Origin: Shewanella sp. ANA-3
GTDB taxonomy: Bacteria > Pseudomonadota > Gammaproteobacteria > Enterobacterales > Shewanellaceae
NCBI RefSeq assembly: GCF_000203935.1
Contig: NC_008577.1
Location: 2,728,001 to 2,792,000 of the forward strand
Direction: 5' to 3'
DNA length: 64,000 nucleotides
Shown: positions 8,967 through 18,850 of the stretch, piece after piece
Numbering within the stretch: the first letter of the stretch is position 1
Layout of the letters: every line of letters starts with the position of its first letter
The notes under the pieces: generated by a model
The model's database searches: none
Told to the model about the DNA's origin: nothing
What the model saw: only the letters and a program-made list of their open reading frames with translations
Translations under genes and position numbers: made by a program

Positions 8967-9161
8967 GTGAACATCCTTGCGTAGCGGAAATAACATTAAG
9001 CGATTAATCACTTAACTGATACATAACAAGGTACGTCATTCACTTAAAATGAATTTGATACTGATCAAACTCCTACAAAAATCCCATTTTAGGAGAGATG
9101 AAACGTGATCAATCTCACGTGACATCTTTTTCACTTGGACAAGATGCCCAAGTAGGCAAGA

Positions 9162-9359
9162 TTACTTCTCTTCAATCCAGCATTGCTGAATGGCTTCCAA
9201 TATCCGCTCATTGCAATGCTTAGGATCGTCGTCAAAATCATCGAGAGCCAACACCCACTCGTATAACTGAGTAAAATGCAGTTTGTGGGGGTCAACCTCG
9301 GAATGCTTTTCTAGCAATTCTAAGGCGATATCTAGTGAATCAATCCATTTTAACGACAT
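9162..9359 (-). CDS. iscX: IscX (YfhJ), accessory protein of the ISC system
   Basis: The 65-residue acidic protein aligns along its length with E. coli IscX: LKWIDSLDIA, HFTQLYEWVLALDDFDDDP and NERILEAIQQCWIEE. IscX binds the cysteine desulfurase IscS and iron and modulates cluster assembly. In E. coli it is the last gene of the isc operon. Here it is separated from fdx by rimK and a terminator, so it must be transcribed separately or with rimK (68 bases between them). Confidence 0.9.
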   Translation of the reverse strand: MSLKWIDSLDIALELLEKHSEVDPHKLHFTQLYEWVLALDDFDDDPKHCNERILEAIQQCWIEEK

Positions 9360-9427
9360 CCTCTCCCCCTTATGCCATCTGTAGCTAAACGTTGTTCTCC
9401 TGAGTGTAGCCTAATCGCGGCTTAACT

Positions 9428-10327
9428 CTACGCTTGAGTGGGCTTTTTTGCCTTGAGGGCATTCTTTTCAACAAACTCAATAATGGCACCGGCGACATCT
9501 TTTGCGGTTGCCCCTTCTATCCCTTCAAGGCCTGGCGAAGAATTCACTTCCATCACCACAGGGCCATGATTAGAACGCAATAAATCCACCCCAGCGACAT
9601 TGAGTCCCATGGTTTTGGCCGCACGAATTGCCACCGAACGCTCTTCTGGGGTCAATTTAACTAAACTTGCAGTACCGCCACGGTGTAAGTTTGAGCGAAA
9701 CTCCCCTGGCATAGCTTGGCGTTTCATTGCCGCAATCACTTTATCGCCCAGCACAAAGCAGCGAATGTCGGCGCCATTGGCTTCTTTAATGTATTCCTGC
9801 ACCATGATGTTGGCTTTTAATCCCATAAAAGCTTCAATCACACTCTCTGCCGCCTTGCGGGTTTCGGCTAACACCACCCCAATGCCCTGCGTGCCCTCAA
9901 GCAATTTGATCACTAACGGCGCGCCACCCACCATGTCGATGAGATCAGGAATATCACTCGGCTTATTGGCAAAGCCAGTAATTGGCAGACCGATACCACG
10001 GCGTGACATTAACTGCATCGAACGTAGCTTATCGCGCGAGCGAGAAATGCCGACAGAATCATTGAGCGCATATACGCCCATCATCTCAAACTGGCGCAGC
10101 ACAGCTGAGCCATAAAAAGTAATCGAAGCACCGATACGCGGAATAACCGCATCAAAAGGCGGTAACTCTTCCCCACCAATATGAATGCTCGACTGGCGCA
10201 TATTGATGTTCATATAGCATTCGAGCGGGTTGATCACTTTGACTTCGTGACCACGTAATGTCGCAGCCTCAACGAGTCGCTTTGTGGAATATAGCTCAGG
10301 CCCTTGCGATAGGATCGCGATTCTCAT
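9428..10327 (-). CDS. rimK: RimK-type alpha-L-glutamate ligase
   Basis: This ATP-grasp enzyme adds glutamate residues to the C terminus of ribosomal protein S6 in E. coli. The 299 residues match E. coli RimK closely: [51 protein letters not shown] and [15 protein letters not shown] (Mg/ATP-binding end). The frame stays open for eight codons upstream, but GGAG lies seven bases before the ATG at 10327 and E. coli starts there. No aspartic protease partner gene of the kind often found with RimK is adjacent; instead the gene lies between fdx and iscX. Confidence 0.9.
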
Positions 10328-10430
10328 TTTGGTCTCCGACAACCATTTCATTTTGAGCGCATCATACGCTCGGATTAGGATAAATCAATCATGGCAATTA
10401 TTGCTTGCGCAAATGCTGGGCGCCAGAAGC

Positions 10431-10459
10431 CAAAAACCAGTCACATGGACTGGTTTTTG
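10431..10459 (-). terminator. Rho-independent terminator closing the isc operon after fdx
   Basis: A perfect 12-bp stem (CAAAAACCAGTC / GACTGGTTTTTG) with a 5-base loop lies 24 bases after the fdx stop. On the minus strand the descending arm ends in TTTTTG. It separates the isc operon from rimK and iscX. Confidence 0.8.
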
Positions 10460-10482
10460 ACGATATTATCGCATCGGCTTGA

Positions 10483-10818
10483 TTAACCTTCGCTCACCAT
10501 ATTCACAGTGTACTTAGGAATTTCAATCACCAGATCGCTATCGACAACTTTAGCTTGGCAAGACAAACGGCTCTCAGGCTCGAGTCCCCAAGCCTTATCG
10601 AGCATATCATCTTCAAGCTCATCGCTTGGCTCTAGCTCATCAAAGCCTTCACGCACGATGCAGTGGCATGTGGTGCAGGCACAGGATTTTTCACAGGCAT
10701 GCTCGATATTGATGCCGTTACGCAGCGCCACATCGAGAATCGTTTCACCTACTTTGGCTTCCAACACTGCGCCATCGGGACATAACTCAGCATGGGGAAG
10801 AAAGACTAACTGGGGCAT
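10483..10818 (-). CDS. fdx: ISC-type [2Fe-2S] ferredoxin
   Basis: The 111-residue ferredoxin supplies electrons for cluster assembly on IscU. Cluster ligands are in CEKSCACTTCHC (CX5CX2C) and the later SCQAK. Length and sequence follow E. coli Fdx (PHAELCPDGAVLEA, DKAWGLEPESRLSCQA). A GTG directly precedes the ATG in frame; ATG at 10818 matches the family start. It begins only 8 bases after the hscA stop, so it is the last gene of the isc operon. Confidence 0.95.
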   Translation of the reverse strand: MPQLVFLPHAELCPDGAVLEAKVGETILDVALRNGINIEHACEKSCACTTCHCIVREGFDELEPSDELEDDMLDKAWGLEPESRLSCQAKVVDSDLVIEIPKYTVNMVSEG

Positions 10819-10826
10819 CACATCAC

Positions 10827-12689
10827 CTATATGTTGTCAATTGACTGACCCTTAAAGGCCACTCGAATAGAATTGTCCATACGCTTCGCGGCGAAATCCT
10901 GAGTATGTTCATCGAGGACTTCAATCGCTTGCTTAATCGCATCGGCATCATCACCACGGGCAATTTCAGCAAGCTGTGCCATGACCGCATCAATCTGCTG
11001 ACGCTCATCGCTTGTCAGCAGGTCGCCATCTTTTGCAAGCGCCGCATTTAACGACTCAAGTACCCTTGCCGCCTCTACTTGCTGCTCGGCCAGCATACGA
11101 CGACTGATGTCTTCCTTCGCATGCTTCATCGAGTCCTTGAGCATAGTCGCGATTTCGGTATCCGATAAACCAAACGAAGGCTTGACCTGAATGCTCGATT
11201 GCACGCCAGTGGATTTCTCCATTGCGGTGACGCTGAGCAGACCATCGGCATCGACTTGGAAGGTCACACGAATATGGGCAGCGCCCGCCGCTAAAGGCGG
11301 AATGCCTTTTAGGGTAAAGCGTGCGAGTGAGCGACAGTCATCGACTAACTCACGCTCGCCCTGCACCACATGAAAGGCCATCGCCGTTTGACCATCCTTA
11401 AAGGTGGTAAACTCTTGGGCGCGGGCCACTGGGATCGTGGTGTTACGAGAAACCACTTTCTCCACTAAACCGCCCATGGTTTCAATCCCTAATGACAAAG
11501 GGATCACATCGAGCAGTAATAATTCAGACTCGGGTTTGTTACCGACCAGAATATCGGCCTGAATCGCCGCACCAATGGCGACAACACGATCAGGATCGAT
11601 AGAGGTTAATGGCGCCTTACCAAAAAAGGCTTCAACCTGTTCACGCACTAACGGCACGCGGGTGGAACCGCCCACCATCACAGTTTCTAATACTTCATCA
11701 GCCGTTACGCCCGCATCACGTAGGGTGCGACGACAACTAGCGATGGTTTTCTTCACTAATGCGCTGATTAAGCAATCAAATTCAGCTTTGGTCACCAGTT
11801 GTTTGAGCACGGTGCCATCGGCAAGTGTCAGGCTCGCTTCGACTTCACTCGCATCGGTTAATGCTTCTTTCACGCGGCGCGCTTCAATCAATAACTGACG
11901 GCTGAGCTGTGAATCGATATTAGCTAATTGCCACACTTGCTGCATATGAGCCTGCAACAGATGATCAAAGTCATCGCCGCCCAGCGCCGAATCGCCGCCA
12001 GTGGCCAGCACTTCAAAGACGCCACGGTTTAAACGCAGAATAGAGATATCAAAGGTTCCGCCGCCGAGATCGTAAATCGCGATCACGCCTTCTTGCTTTG
12101 AATCTAACCCGTAGGCGATTGCCGCCGCGGTAGGCTCGTTGAGCAGGCGCAATACTTTCACACCAAGCAAAGACGCGGCATCTTTAGTCCCTTGACGCTG
12201 CGCATCATCGAAATACGCTGGCACAGTGATCACAACACCCTGCAGTTCGCCACCGAGGGTTTTCTCGGCGCGTTCAACCAGCGGACGTAAAATTTCCGCT
12301 GACACTTGCACCGGATTCACTTGCCCTTGAGGCGTGACAAACAGCGGTAAACCGTTTTCACTGGCTTCAAACTGGTATGGAAAAGCTTGCTCGCCGGATT
12401 GAATATCCGTGAGGCTGCGGCCCATAAAGCGCTTGACCGATACGATAGTGTTTTTCGGATCCTGCGCAGAACTTAACGCCGCGACTTGACCCACTTCAAT
12501 GCCATCTTGAGTGTAACGGACGATAGAAGGTAAAGAATGCTGGCCATTTTCATCGGGTAAGGTCGCCGTTACGCCGCTGCGAACGGCGGCCACGAGGGAA
12601 TTAGTGGTACCTAAATCGATGCCAACGGCAAGTCTATGTTGGTGCGGCGCGGCGCTTTGTCCGGGCTCTGCAATCTGCAAAAGGGCCAT
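10827..12689 (-). CDS. hscA: HscA, specialised Hsp70 chaperone for Fe-S transfer
   Basis: The 620-residue Hsp70 helps release the cluster from IscU to target proteins. The actin-like ATPase domain covers about the first 390 residues, with [26 protein letters not shown] and [12 protein letters not shown]. The substrate-binding domain and helical lid follow. It works with the J-protein HscB encoded upstream and recognises the LPPVK motif of IscU, which is present in the iscU product here. The gap to hscB is 67 bases and to fdx 8 bases. Confidence 0.96.
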   Translation of the reverse strand: MALLQIAEPGQSAAPHQHRLAVGIDLGTTNSLVAAVRSGVTATLPDENGQHSLPSIVRYTQDGIEVGQVAALSSAQDPKNTIVSVKRFMGRSLTDIQSGEQAFPYQFEASENGLPLFVTPQGQVNPVQVSAEILRPLVERAEKTLGGELQGVVITVPAYFDDAQRQGTKDAASLLGVKVLRLLNEPTAAAIAYGLDSKQEGVIAIYDLGGGTFDISILRLNRGVFEVLATGGDSALGGDDFDHLLQAHMQQVWQLANIDSQLSRQLLIEARRVKEALTDASEVEASLTLADGTVLKQLVTKAEFDCLISALVKKTIASCRRTLRDAGVTADEVLETVMVGGSTRVPLVREQVEAFFGKAPLTSIDPDRVVAIGAAIQADILVGNKPESELLLLDVIPLSLGIETMGGLVEKVVSRNTTIPVARAQEFTTFKDGQTAMAFHVVQGERELVDDCRSLARFTLKGIPPLAAGAAHIRVTFQVDADGLLSVTAMEKSTGVQSSIQVKPSFGLSDTEIATMLKDSMKHAKEDISRRMLAEQQVEAARVLESLNAALAKDGDLLTSDERQQIDAVMAQLAEIARGDDADAIKQAIEVLDEHTQDFAAKRMDNSIRVAFKGQSIDNI

Positions 12690-12756
12690 ATGTATCCAAC
12701 TTAGTAGCGCCGACTCAGACCCGTCTGAATCGGCTAAATAACTGCAATAGGGAAAA

Positions 12757-13281
12757 TTAATCGAGCAGCGCGTCTTCGATACGCGTCAGCTCATCGTGTA
12801 ATTTTGCCATAAATTTAAGCTTGCGTACTTGATCTGCCGCTAACAAGGCATCATCTTCGCTGCCACTGCTTAGCTGGGCGGTGAGCAATTTCGTCAACTT
12901 AGTCCGGTAGGCCGCGAAAGAGTCGTATAACTCATCAATGCTTTCTTGGGGATCGGCACTATCGCGAATGTCTTCTAACGCCTCACGCCATTCCATCTGC
13001 TGCATTAAAAATGCAGTGTCTTTCACTGTGGTGGTTTCGTGGCTTAAATCGATACCACGTAGCGACAGCATATGCTCGGCACGGCGGATAGGATCTTTTA
13101 GGGTTTGATAACCGTCATTCACTTGCGCAGTGCGTTGCACCGACAATAAGCGTTGTTGCTCGGTATCGTTGGCAAACTTATCGGGATGCACCGCCCGTTG
13201 CAGTTCGCGGTAGCGTTCTGCAAGCACAGCGGTGTCAATATCGAAGGCAGGGGAAAACTTAAACAGCTCGAAATAATTCAT
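12757..13281 (-). CDS. hscB: HscB, J-domain co-chaperone
   Basis: The 174-residue protein stimulates the HscA ATPase and delivers IscU. The J domain lies at the N terminus with the essential HPD in [10 protein letters not shown] (about residue 33), preceded by [13 protein letters not shown]. The C-terminal three-helix domain contains [12 protein letters not shown], the usual IscU-binding region. The gene starts 15 bases after the iscA stop. Confidence 0.95.
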   Translation of the reverse strand: MNYFELFKFSPAFDIDTAVLAERYRELQRAVHPDKFANDTEQQRLLSVQRTAQVNDGYQTLKDPIRRAEHMLSLRGIDLSHETTTVKDTAFLMQQMEWREALEDIRDSADPQESIDELYDSFAAYRTKLTKLLTAQLSSGSEDDALLAADQVRKLKFMAKLHDELTRIEDALLD

Positions 13282-13296
13282 GCGTCAATTCGGCAA

Positions 13297-13620
13297 TTAA
13301 ACAGTGAAACTCTCACCGCAACCGCACTCACCTTTTGCGTTAGGATTGTTAAATTGGAAACCTTCGTTCAGGCCTTCTTTAACAAAATCCAACTCAATGC
13401 CCTGTAGATAGATGAAGCTTTTCGCATCGATAATGATTTTAACACCATCAATATCATACACTTCATCGTCATCATTCAGCGCATCAACAAACTCAAGCAC
13501 ATACGCCATACCCGAACAGCCAGAGGTCTTTAAGCCGAGGCGCAGGCCGATGCCCTTGCCTCGATTCGCTAAGAAAGATCTGACACGCTCAGTTGCCGCT
13601 GGGGTCATTGTAATCGCCAT
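13297..13620 (-). CDS. iscA: IscA, A-type Fe-S carrier
   Basis: The 107-residue A-type carrier receives clusters or iron and passes them to apoproteins. The three ligand cysteines are visible in [12 protein letters not shown] and GECGCGESF near the C terminus. It sits in the standard position between iscU and hscB. Confidence 0.95.
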   Translation of the reverse strand: MAITMTPAATERVRSFLANRGKGIGLRLGLKTSGCSGMAYVLEFVDALNDDDEVYDIDGVKIIIDAKSFIYLQGIELDFVKEGLNEGFQFNNPNAKGECGCGESFTV

Positions 13621-13634
13621 CTTAACTCCAGATG

Positions 13635-14018
13635 TTACTTAGCTTGTTTCGATTTGTACTCGTCGATTGCCGCTTTAATGGCATCTTCTGCCAAAATGGA
13701 ACAGTGGATTTTCACCGGTGGCAAGGCTAATTCTTCCGCGATATCGGTGTTTTTGATTGCCGCCGCTTGCTCGATAGTCTTGCCTTTCACCCACTCGGTT
13801 ACCAGTGAGCTAGACGCAATCGCGCTGCCACAACCGTAGGTTTTGAACTTAGCGTCTTCGATGATGCCGTCTGCGCCGATTTTCAGCTGTAACTTCATCA
13901 CGTCACCACAGGCAGGTGCTCCCACCATACCAGTCACGACCGAAGGATCGTTCTTGTCGAAAGAACCAACGTTACGTGGGTTCTCATAATGATCTATCAC
14001 TTTTTCACTGTAAGCCAT
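13635..14018 (-). CDS. iscU: IscU, Fe-S scaffold
   Basis: The 127-residue scaffold assembles [2Fe-2S] and [4Fe-4S] clusters from IscS sulfur and iron. The three conserved cysteines occur in [21 protein letters not shown] and [11 protein letters not shown]. The LPPVK chaperone recognition motif precedes the last one. The N terminus [19 protein letters not shown] is typical. Confidence 0.97.
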   Translation of the reverse strand: MAYSEKVIDHYENPRNVGSFDKNDPSVVTGMVGAPACGDVMKLQLKIGADGIIEDAKFKTYGCGSAIASSSLVTEWVKGKTIEQAAAIKNTDIAEELALPPVKIHCSILAEDAIKAAIDEYKSKQAK

Positions 14019-14055
14019 GGTACTGCTCCAAAATTATCTATTGTAAACGGTCGAA

Positions 14056-15270
14056 TTAATGATGGGCCCACTGGACCTGATTCAGGTCGATGCCATCTTT
14101 GAACATCTCCCACAATGGAGACATTTCTCTTAATTTATCAATAGATTGTGTAATAGTTTCGATAGCGTGGTCGATTTCTTCTTCAGTGGTAAAACGACCG
14201 ATTGAGAAACGAATTGAGCTATGCGCCATTTCATCATTTAAACCGAGCGCACGTAACACGTAGCTTGGCTCGAGACTGGCTGAAGTACAGGCAGAACCCG
14301 ATGAAACCGCTAAATCTTTTAATGCCATCATCAGCGACTCACCTTCAACATAGTTGAAGCTGACGTTCAGGCTACCGCTCACACGGTGAGTCATGTCGCC
14401 GTTTACATACGTCTCTTCGATGTGCTTGATGCCATTCCATAACTTGTCACGCAGCTTGGCGATACGGGCGTTGTCCGTTGCCATTTCAGCTTTTGCGATT
14501 GCAGCCGCTTCACCTAAACCGACGATTTGGTGAGTCGCCAGTGTACCACTGCGCATACCACGCTCATGACCACCGCCGTGCATTTGGGCTTCTAAGCGAA
14601 TGCGTGGCTTACGGCGAACGTACAAAGCACCAATCCCTTTTGGACCATACATTTTGTGGCCAGAGATAGAGATCAGGTCGACCTTAGTCGTTTGTACATC
14701 GATAGGTAATTTACCCGCGCTTTGTGCCGCATCCATATGGAAGATAATGCCTTTTGAGCGGCATAACTCACCGATGGCATCCACATCATGGATCACACCG
14801 ATTTCGTTATTCACATGCATGATGCTGACAAGAATGGTGTCATCGCGCATCGCCGCTTCTAAACGTTCCATCGGAATAATGCCGTTGGCTTCTGGCTCTA
14901 AGTAAGTGACTTCAAAGCCTTCACGCTCAAGCTGACGGCAGGTATCGAGTACCGCTTTATGTTCAGTCTTACTGGTGATGATGTGCTTGCCTTTCTTATT
15001 GTAGAAATGCGCTACGCCTTTGATCGCCAGGTTGTTTGATTCGGTTGCACCTGAGGTAAACACGATTTCACGGTGATCGGCATTGATCAGATCAGCCACT
15101 TGGCTGCGTGCCACATCCACCGCTTCTTCCGCTTGCCAGCCATAACGGTGAGAACGTGATGCTGGGTTACCGAAGATGCCATCCATCGTCATGTATTGGA
15201 ACATTTTTTCCGCGACTCGCGGATCAACTGGCGTGGTGGCGGCATAATCTAAATAGATAGGAAGCTTCAT
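14056..15270 (-). CDS. iscS: Cysteine desulfurase IscS
   Basis: The PLP enzyme takes sulfur from cysteine as a persulfide and gives it to IscU and to tRNA thiolation proteins. The 404 residues match the E. coli enzyme. The PLP lysine is in [19 protein letters not shown] (about 206) and the persulfide cysteine in [16 protein letters not shown] (about 328). The gene follows iscR by 78 bases and is probably co-transcribed. Confidence 0.97.
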   Translation of the reverse strand: MKLPIYLDYAATTPVDPRVAEKMFQYMTMDGIFGNPASRSHRYGWQAEEAVDVARSQVADLINADHREIVFTSGATESNNLAIKGVAHFYNKKGKHIITSKTEHKAVLDTCRQLEREGFEVTYLEPEANGIIPMERLEAAMRDDTILVSIMHVNNEIGVIHDVDAIGELCRSKGIIFHMDAAQSAGKLPIDVQTTKVDLISISGHKMYGPKGIGALYVRRKPRIRLEAQMHGGGHERGMRSGTLATHQIVGLGEAAAIAKAEMATDNARIAKLRDKLWNGIKHIEETYVNGDMTHRVSGSLNVSFNYVEGESLMMALKDLAVSSGSACTSASLEPSYVLRALGLNDEMAHSSIRFSIGRFTTEEEIDHAIETITQSIDKLREMSPLWEMFKDGIDLNQVQWAHH

Positions 15271-15348
15271 AACACACTCCGTACTTAGCAGTCTCTGCCG
15301 AGGCTACATACAACGTACAAAAATAATTTTTATCGTATAACAAAAAGC

Positions 15349-15810
15349 CTATAAGCTGACTCTTTGCTCCTTTTGCATAGTGTCTTGCTTAAGCGAGATA
15401 AACTGCACATCTCGTTTCTGCATTAAGCCAGCAAGACTGATACCATCTAAAAAATCTGAAATTTGTTTGCTTAAATCGCCCCAGAGCGAGTGCGTTAAGC
15501 AGCGAGTTCCACTCTGGCAATTGCCTAGTCCTTGACAACGAGTCGCATCGACAGACTCGTCAACGGCATGGACCACCATGCCAACAGAAATATCATTAGC
15601 TTCGAGGCCTAAGCGATAACCACCACCTGGACCACGGACACTGGCCACTAGGCCATGTTTACGTAACTTTGCGAAGAGTTGTTCCAGATAGGAAAGCGAA
15701 ATCCCTTGTCTTTCAGAGATATCCGCTAAGGGAACCGGTCCCGAAGCCGAGTGGATGGCCACATCGAGCATTGCGGTTACAGCATAACGACCTTTAGATG
15801 TAAGTTTCAT
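15349..15810 (-). CDS. iscR: IscR, Rrf2-family Fe-S sensing regulator
   Basis: The 153-residue regulator carries a [2Fe-2S] cluster and represses the isc operon when clusters are plentiful. A winged helix occupies the N terminus ([33 protein letters not shown]). The cluster cysteines are in [13 protein letters not shown]. The start MKLTSK at 15810 follows E. coli IscR; the frame is open for six more codons with ATG at 15819. Two IscR-type operators lie 40-90 bases upstream, so it is probably autoregulated. Confidence 0.95.
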   Translation of the reverse strand: MKLTSKGRYAVTAMLDVAIHSASGPVPLADISERQGISLSYLEQLFAKLRKHGLVASVRGPGGGYRLGLEANDISVGMVVHAVDESVDATRCQGLGNCQSGTRCLTHSLWGDLSKQISDFLDGISLAGLMQKRDVQFISLKQDTMQKEQRVSL

Positions 15811-15850
15811 AACTACCATAGCTCCCAAACAGGTATGGGGTTATTTCAAC

Positions 15851-15900
15851 ATACCCGAGTATTTCAGTCAAGTATAAAACCTAGTAAAACACTCAGGTAT
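15851..15900 (-). promoter_or_regulatory. Two abutting type-1 IscR operators at the isc promoter
   Basis: Two 25-bp sites lie end to end. The proximal one (15851-15875, minus strand) starts ATACTTGACT and ends CTCGGGTAT, close to the type-1 IscR consensus. The distal one (15876-15900) starts ATACCTGAGT and ends ACTAGGTTTT and is weaker in its second half. TTGACT inside the proximal site is also a good -35 (17 bases before TGAAAT), so bound IscR would block polymerase. E. coli iscR also has clustered sites of this type. Confidence 0.7.
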
Positions 15901-16160
15901 ATAAGCGTGCAGTGAACCAATACCCTTTCATCTTGGTGGGGTATTTAACCTTTTTCTGCCCTAAGATTCAATGCTAAAGGGGCAATTAATCGTCCTAATC
16001 GCCCCCATATCGGGATCTAACGCACTCTCTTAGAATGAATGCTAACCACCTAGGTCCACTCTGTTCAAAAACTGCCCAACCACAGTAGTGATTGAATGGC
16101 AATCATCGGTGGCAGAAGCATGTGGATTAATATCAACATGCCACTGCGCCAAACACCTTA
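15901..16160. other. Spacer between isc promoter and cysE, no gene seen
   Basis: No open frame with a start signal is present. A weak stem GCATGT / ACATGC occurs at about 16110-16133 without a T run. Confidence 0.4.
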
Positions 16161-16982
16161 TTAAATGCTGGGGTCAAACTCGTCGAGCGCACTCTGGCGC
16201 TTATCGGCAGCGGCTTTTTCCGCGTCGTTAAACTCACCCACATTCAGCTCTGGCAATCTTTCGGTGCAGACATCGCCACCTAAGCGCTGAATGGCTTGAC
16301 ACAATTCCTGCACTTTTGAATCCATTAAATGCATATGGTCCAGCATTTGCCCGATAGCGTTCGCGACGGGATCCGGATTATCGGGGGACACAGCATACGC
16401 ATCGAAACCATATTTCTTGGCCATGGCGCTGCGACGCTCAGACTTCTCTTTCGATTGTGGCGAAGGTGTGGCCACTACGCGCCCCGGGATCCCGACCACA
16501 GTCGTATCCTTAGGCACATCTTTCACCACCACAGAGTTAGAGCCGACACGCGCCCCATCATGCATAGTGATAGGACCTAAAATCTTAGCCCCTGCGCCCA
16601 CGACCACGTTATTACCCAGTGTTGGATGGCGTTTACCCGCTTGCCAGGTGGTGCCGCCCAATGTCACGCCGTGATATAAAGTACAATCATCGCCAATCTC
16701 GGCGGTTTCACCGATCACCACGCCCATACCATGGTCGATAAAGAAACGATCGCCAATGGTGGCACCGGGATGGATCTCCACTCCCGTCAACCAGCGCGAA
16801 AAAGTCGATAAACAACGGGCCATTAAGCGCCAATCACGCTTCCATAATTTATGGCTTATCCGGTGCAGCCAAATGGCGTGCATGCCAGGATAGTTGACCA
16901 AGATCTCAAAGGCGCTGCGCGCCGCGGGATCACGGTGATATATAGATTCAATGTCTTCTTTTAGCCTAGCTATCACACCCAT
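16161..16982 (-). CDS. cysE: Serine O-acetyltransferase
   Basis: The enzyme makes O-acetylserine from serine and acetyl-CoA, the committing step of cysteine synthesis. The 273 residues contain an N-terminal helical domain ([28 protein letters not shown]) and a left-handed hexapeptide-repeat helix ([30 protein letters not shown]-type turns). The chain ends in isoleucine (DPSI), as in enzymes that insert their C terminus into CysK to form the cysteine synthase complex. It lies downstream of trmJ (45 bases), next to the cysteine-consuming isc genes. This position is common in gammaproteobacteria. Confidence 0.95.
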   Translation of the reverse strand: MGVIARLKEDIESIYHRDPAARSAFEILVNYPGMHAIWLHRISHKLWKRDWRLMARCLSTFSRWLTGVEIHPGATIGDRFFIDHGMGVVIGETAEIGDDCTLYHGVTLGGTTWQAGKRHPTLGNNVVVGAGAKILGPITMHDGARVGSNSVVVKDVPKDTTVVGIPGRVVATPSPQSKEKSERRSAMAKKYGFDAYAVSPDNPDPVANAIGQMLDHMHLMDSKVQELCQAIQRLGGDVCTERLPELNVGEFNDAEKAAADKRQSALDEFDPSI

Positions 16983-17027
16983 GCTTCAATCCTTCGCGAT
17001 TAGCGTTATTTGCCAAATGTGCTTTGG

Positions 17028-17753
17028 CTATTTTTGTTTGTTACCCACCACTTTATCTATCGAGGTTAAAATGCCTCGAAGAATGTTCATCTCTTGGCTT
17101 TCGATACGTGCACGGCTAAACAGACGACGTAGCTTAGTCATCACTTGGCCGGGGTGGTTTTTAATAATAAAACCTGTCGATGATAAGGTGCTTTCTAAGT
17201 GCACAAAGAAACGCTCGAGATCGGCAGAAAGCGGATACTCTTCCTCCACTTGAGGCGCCTCAGTTTGCGCTAAGTGTGCCACACGCGTCTCATAACAAAT
17301 GATCTGCACTGCTTGCGCTAAATTCAATGAGCTGTATTCAGGGTTAGCAGGAATAGCCACATGATATGTACATTGCTGTAATTCTTCATTGGTCAAACCA
17401 TGATTTTCACGGCCAAAGACAATGGCGACAGGCCCTGTTAAGCCCTCAGTGACCAGCTTTTGCCCCGCTTCACGCGGGTCGAGCATTGGCCAATCTAAGG
17501 TACGGCTGCGGGCACTGGTGGCAATTACTAAACTGCAATCGGCGATGGCTTCCTCTAAGGAATCCACTTTCACCAAATGTTTTAAAATGTCCGATGCACC
17601 AGCGGCCAAGGCAATGGATTGACCATCCACTTCACATCTTGGTTCGGCAAGATACAGGGTCGATAACCCCATGGTCTTCATCGCTCTGGCGGTCGAACCA
17701 ATATTGCCGGGGTGCGATGTCCCCACTAAAATCACACGAATATTACTTAGCAT
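17028..17753 (-). CDS. trmJ: tRNA (Cm32/Um32) 2'-O-methyltransferase TrmJ
   Basis: The 241-residue SPOUT methyltransferase modifies position 32 in the anticodon loop of several tRNAs using S-adenosylmethionine. Motifs: [22 protein letters not shown] at the N terminus, then the knot regions [14 protein letters not shown] and [16 protein letters not shown]-terminal helical extension completes the chain. It is divergent from suhB, as in E. coli, with cysE downstream. Confidence 0.93.
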   Translation of the reverse strand: MLSNIRVILVGTSHPGNIGSTARAMKTMGLSTLYLAEPRCEVDGQSIALAAGASDILKHLVKVDSLEEAIADCSLVIATSARSRTLDWPMLDPREAGQKLVTEGLTGPVAIVFGRENHGLTNEELQQCTYHVAIPANPEYSSLNLAQAVQIICYETRVAHLAQTEAPQVEEEYPLSADLERFFVHLESTLSSTGFIIKNHPGQVMTKLRRLFSRARIESQEMNILRGILTSIDKVVGNKQK

Positions 17754-17835
17754 GAAACGACTTAATTTAATTCACAAAACACAGGGAGCAAATACTATCA
17801 CAGGCGTGCGTGAATGCTTATATGAAAATCGGTAT

Positions 17836-17863
17836 TTGATATAACATTCAAATCGAGTATAAT
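17836..17863 (+). promoter_or_regulatory. Sigma70 promoter of suhB
   Basis: TTGATA (17836-17841) and TATAAT (17858-17863) are 16 bases apart and followed by a GC-rich discriminator (GCCGCCCGC), as in growth-rate-controlled promoters. The expected start near 17870 gives a leader of about 38 bases. Confidence 0.75.
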
Positions 17864-17907
17864 GCCGCCCGCTATTTTTAACGTTCTTTAACATCCAGGG
17901 GATTGCA

Positions 17908-18711
17908 ATGCATCCGATGCTGACGATTGCTGTTCGCGCTGCCCGCGCGGCCGGCCAAACTATTATGCGCGCCTACACTGAACTTGACCGAGTTGAAGTC
18001 AGTGCTAAAGGTGTCAACGATTTTGTTACCAGTGTAGATAAGGAAGCAGAAGCCGCCATTACCTATCAAATTCGCAAATCTTACCCTGATCACACTATCG
18101 TGGGTGAAGAGAAAGGCGAAAACCGCGGCGAAAACAAAGACTATGTTTGGATAGTCGATCCTCTGGATGGCACTAACAACTTCGTTAGAGGCATTCCCCA
18201 CTTCGCGGTTTCTATCGCACTGCAACACAAAGGCAAAACTGAAGTTGCCGTTGTGTATGATCCTGTTCGTGAAGAATTATTTACCGCTATCCGTGGTAAA
18301 GGCGCCAAATTAAACGATTTCCGTATCCGCGTAACCAATGTGACTGAACTGGCTCCAACCATTATCGGTACAGGTTTCCCATTCAAAGCCCGTCAACATA
18401 CCGAAAGCTACATGGCAATCTTTGGCGAAGTGTTCGGTCAGTGTTCTGACTTACGCCGCGCTGGTTCTGCCGCATTAGATTTAGCCTATGTGGCGGCTGG
18501 CCGTTTAGACGGTTTCTTCGAAATCGGTTTAAAGCCATGGGATATCGCCGCTGGCGACTTAATCTGCCGCGAAGCGGGTGGCACAGTCACCGATTTCACT
18601 GGCGGTCATAACTACCTGATCTCTGGCAACATCGTTGCGGGTTCACCGAAAGTGACCACAGAATTAGTGAAAACCATGCGTCCTTTGCTGAACGAAGGTT
18701 TAAAGCGTTAA
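17908..18711 (+). CDS. suhB: Inositol-1-monophosphatase family protein SuhB
   Basis: The 267-residue protein hydrolyses inositol phosphates in vitro. In E. coli it also joins the rRNA antitermination complex with the Nus factors. Metal-site motifs are clear: GEEKGE (about 70), WIVDPLDGTNNFVRGIP (about 83-99) and KPWDIAAGDLICREAGG (about 212). It has a strong promoter upstream and a perfect palindromic terminator downstream, so it is probably monocistronic. Confidence 0.95.
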   Translation: MHPMLTIAVRAARAAGQTIMRAYTELDRVEVSAKGVNDFVTSVDKEAEAAITYQIRKSYPDHTIVGEEKGENRGENKDYVWIVDPLDGTNNFVRGIPHFAVSIALQHKGKTEVAVVYDPVREELFTAIRGKGAKLNDFRIRVTNVTELAPTIIGTGFPFKARQHTESYMAIFGEVFGQCSDLRRAGSAALDLAYVAAGRLDGFFEIGLKPWDIAAGDLICREAGGTVTDFTGGHNYLISGNIVAGSPKVTTELVKTMRPLLNEGLKR

Positions 18712-18739
18712 TCACACCCTGTAGGCAGTAACGCATATT

Positions 18740-18769
18740 AAAAAGGCCAGTGAATTCACTGGCCTTTTT
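18740..18769. terminator. Bidirectional terminator between suhB and lolE
   Basis: A 30-base perfect palindrome, AAAAAGGCCAGTGAA followed by its complement, gives T runs on both strands between two convergent genes. Confidence 0.85.
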
Positions 18770-18850
18770 ATTTGCTGCTTTCGTACTTTAGCTTTAGTTA
18801 TTCAGCTTTGGCTAATCTGCTTGGAACGCACTTGTTGGCTTAAAGACTTT

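Noticed and set aside
11575-11898. Open frames antisense to hscA (and similar shadows of mfd, iscS, fumarase and others)
   Set aside because: Antisense to well-conserved genes with clear motifs; no start signals of their own.
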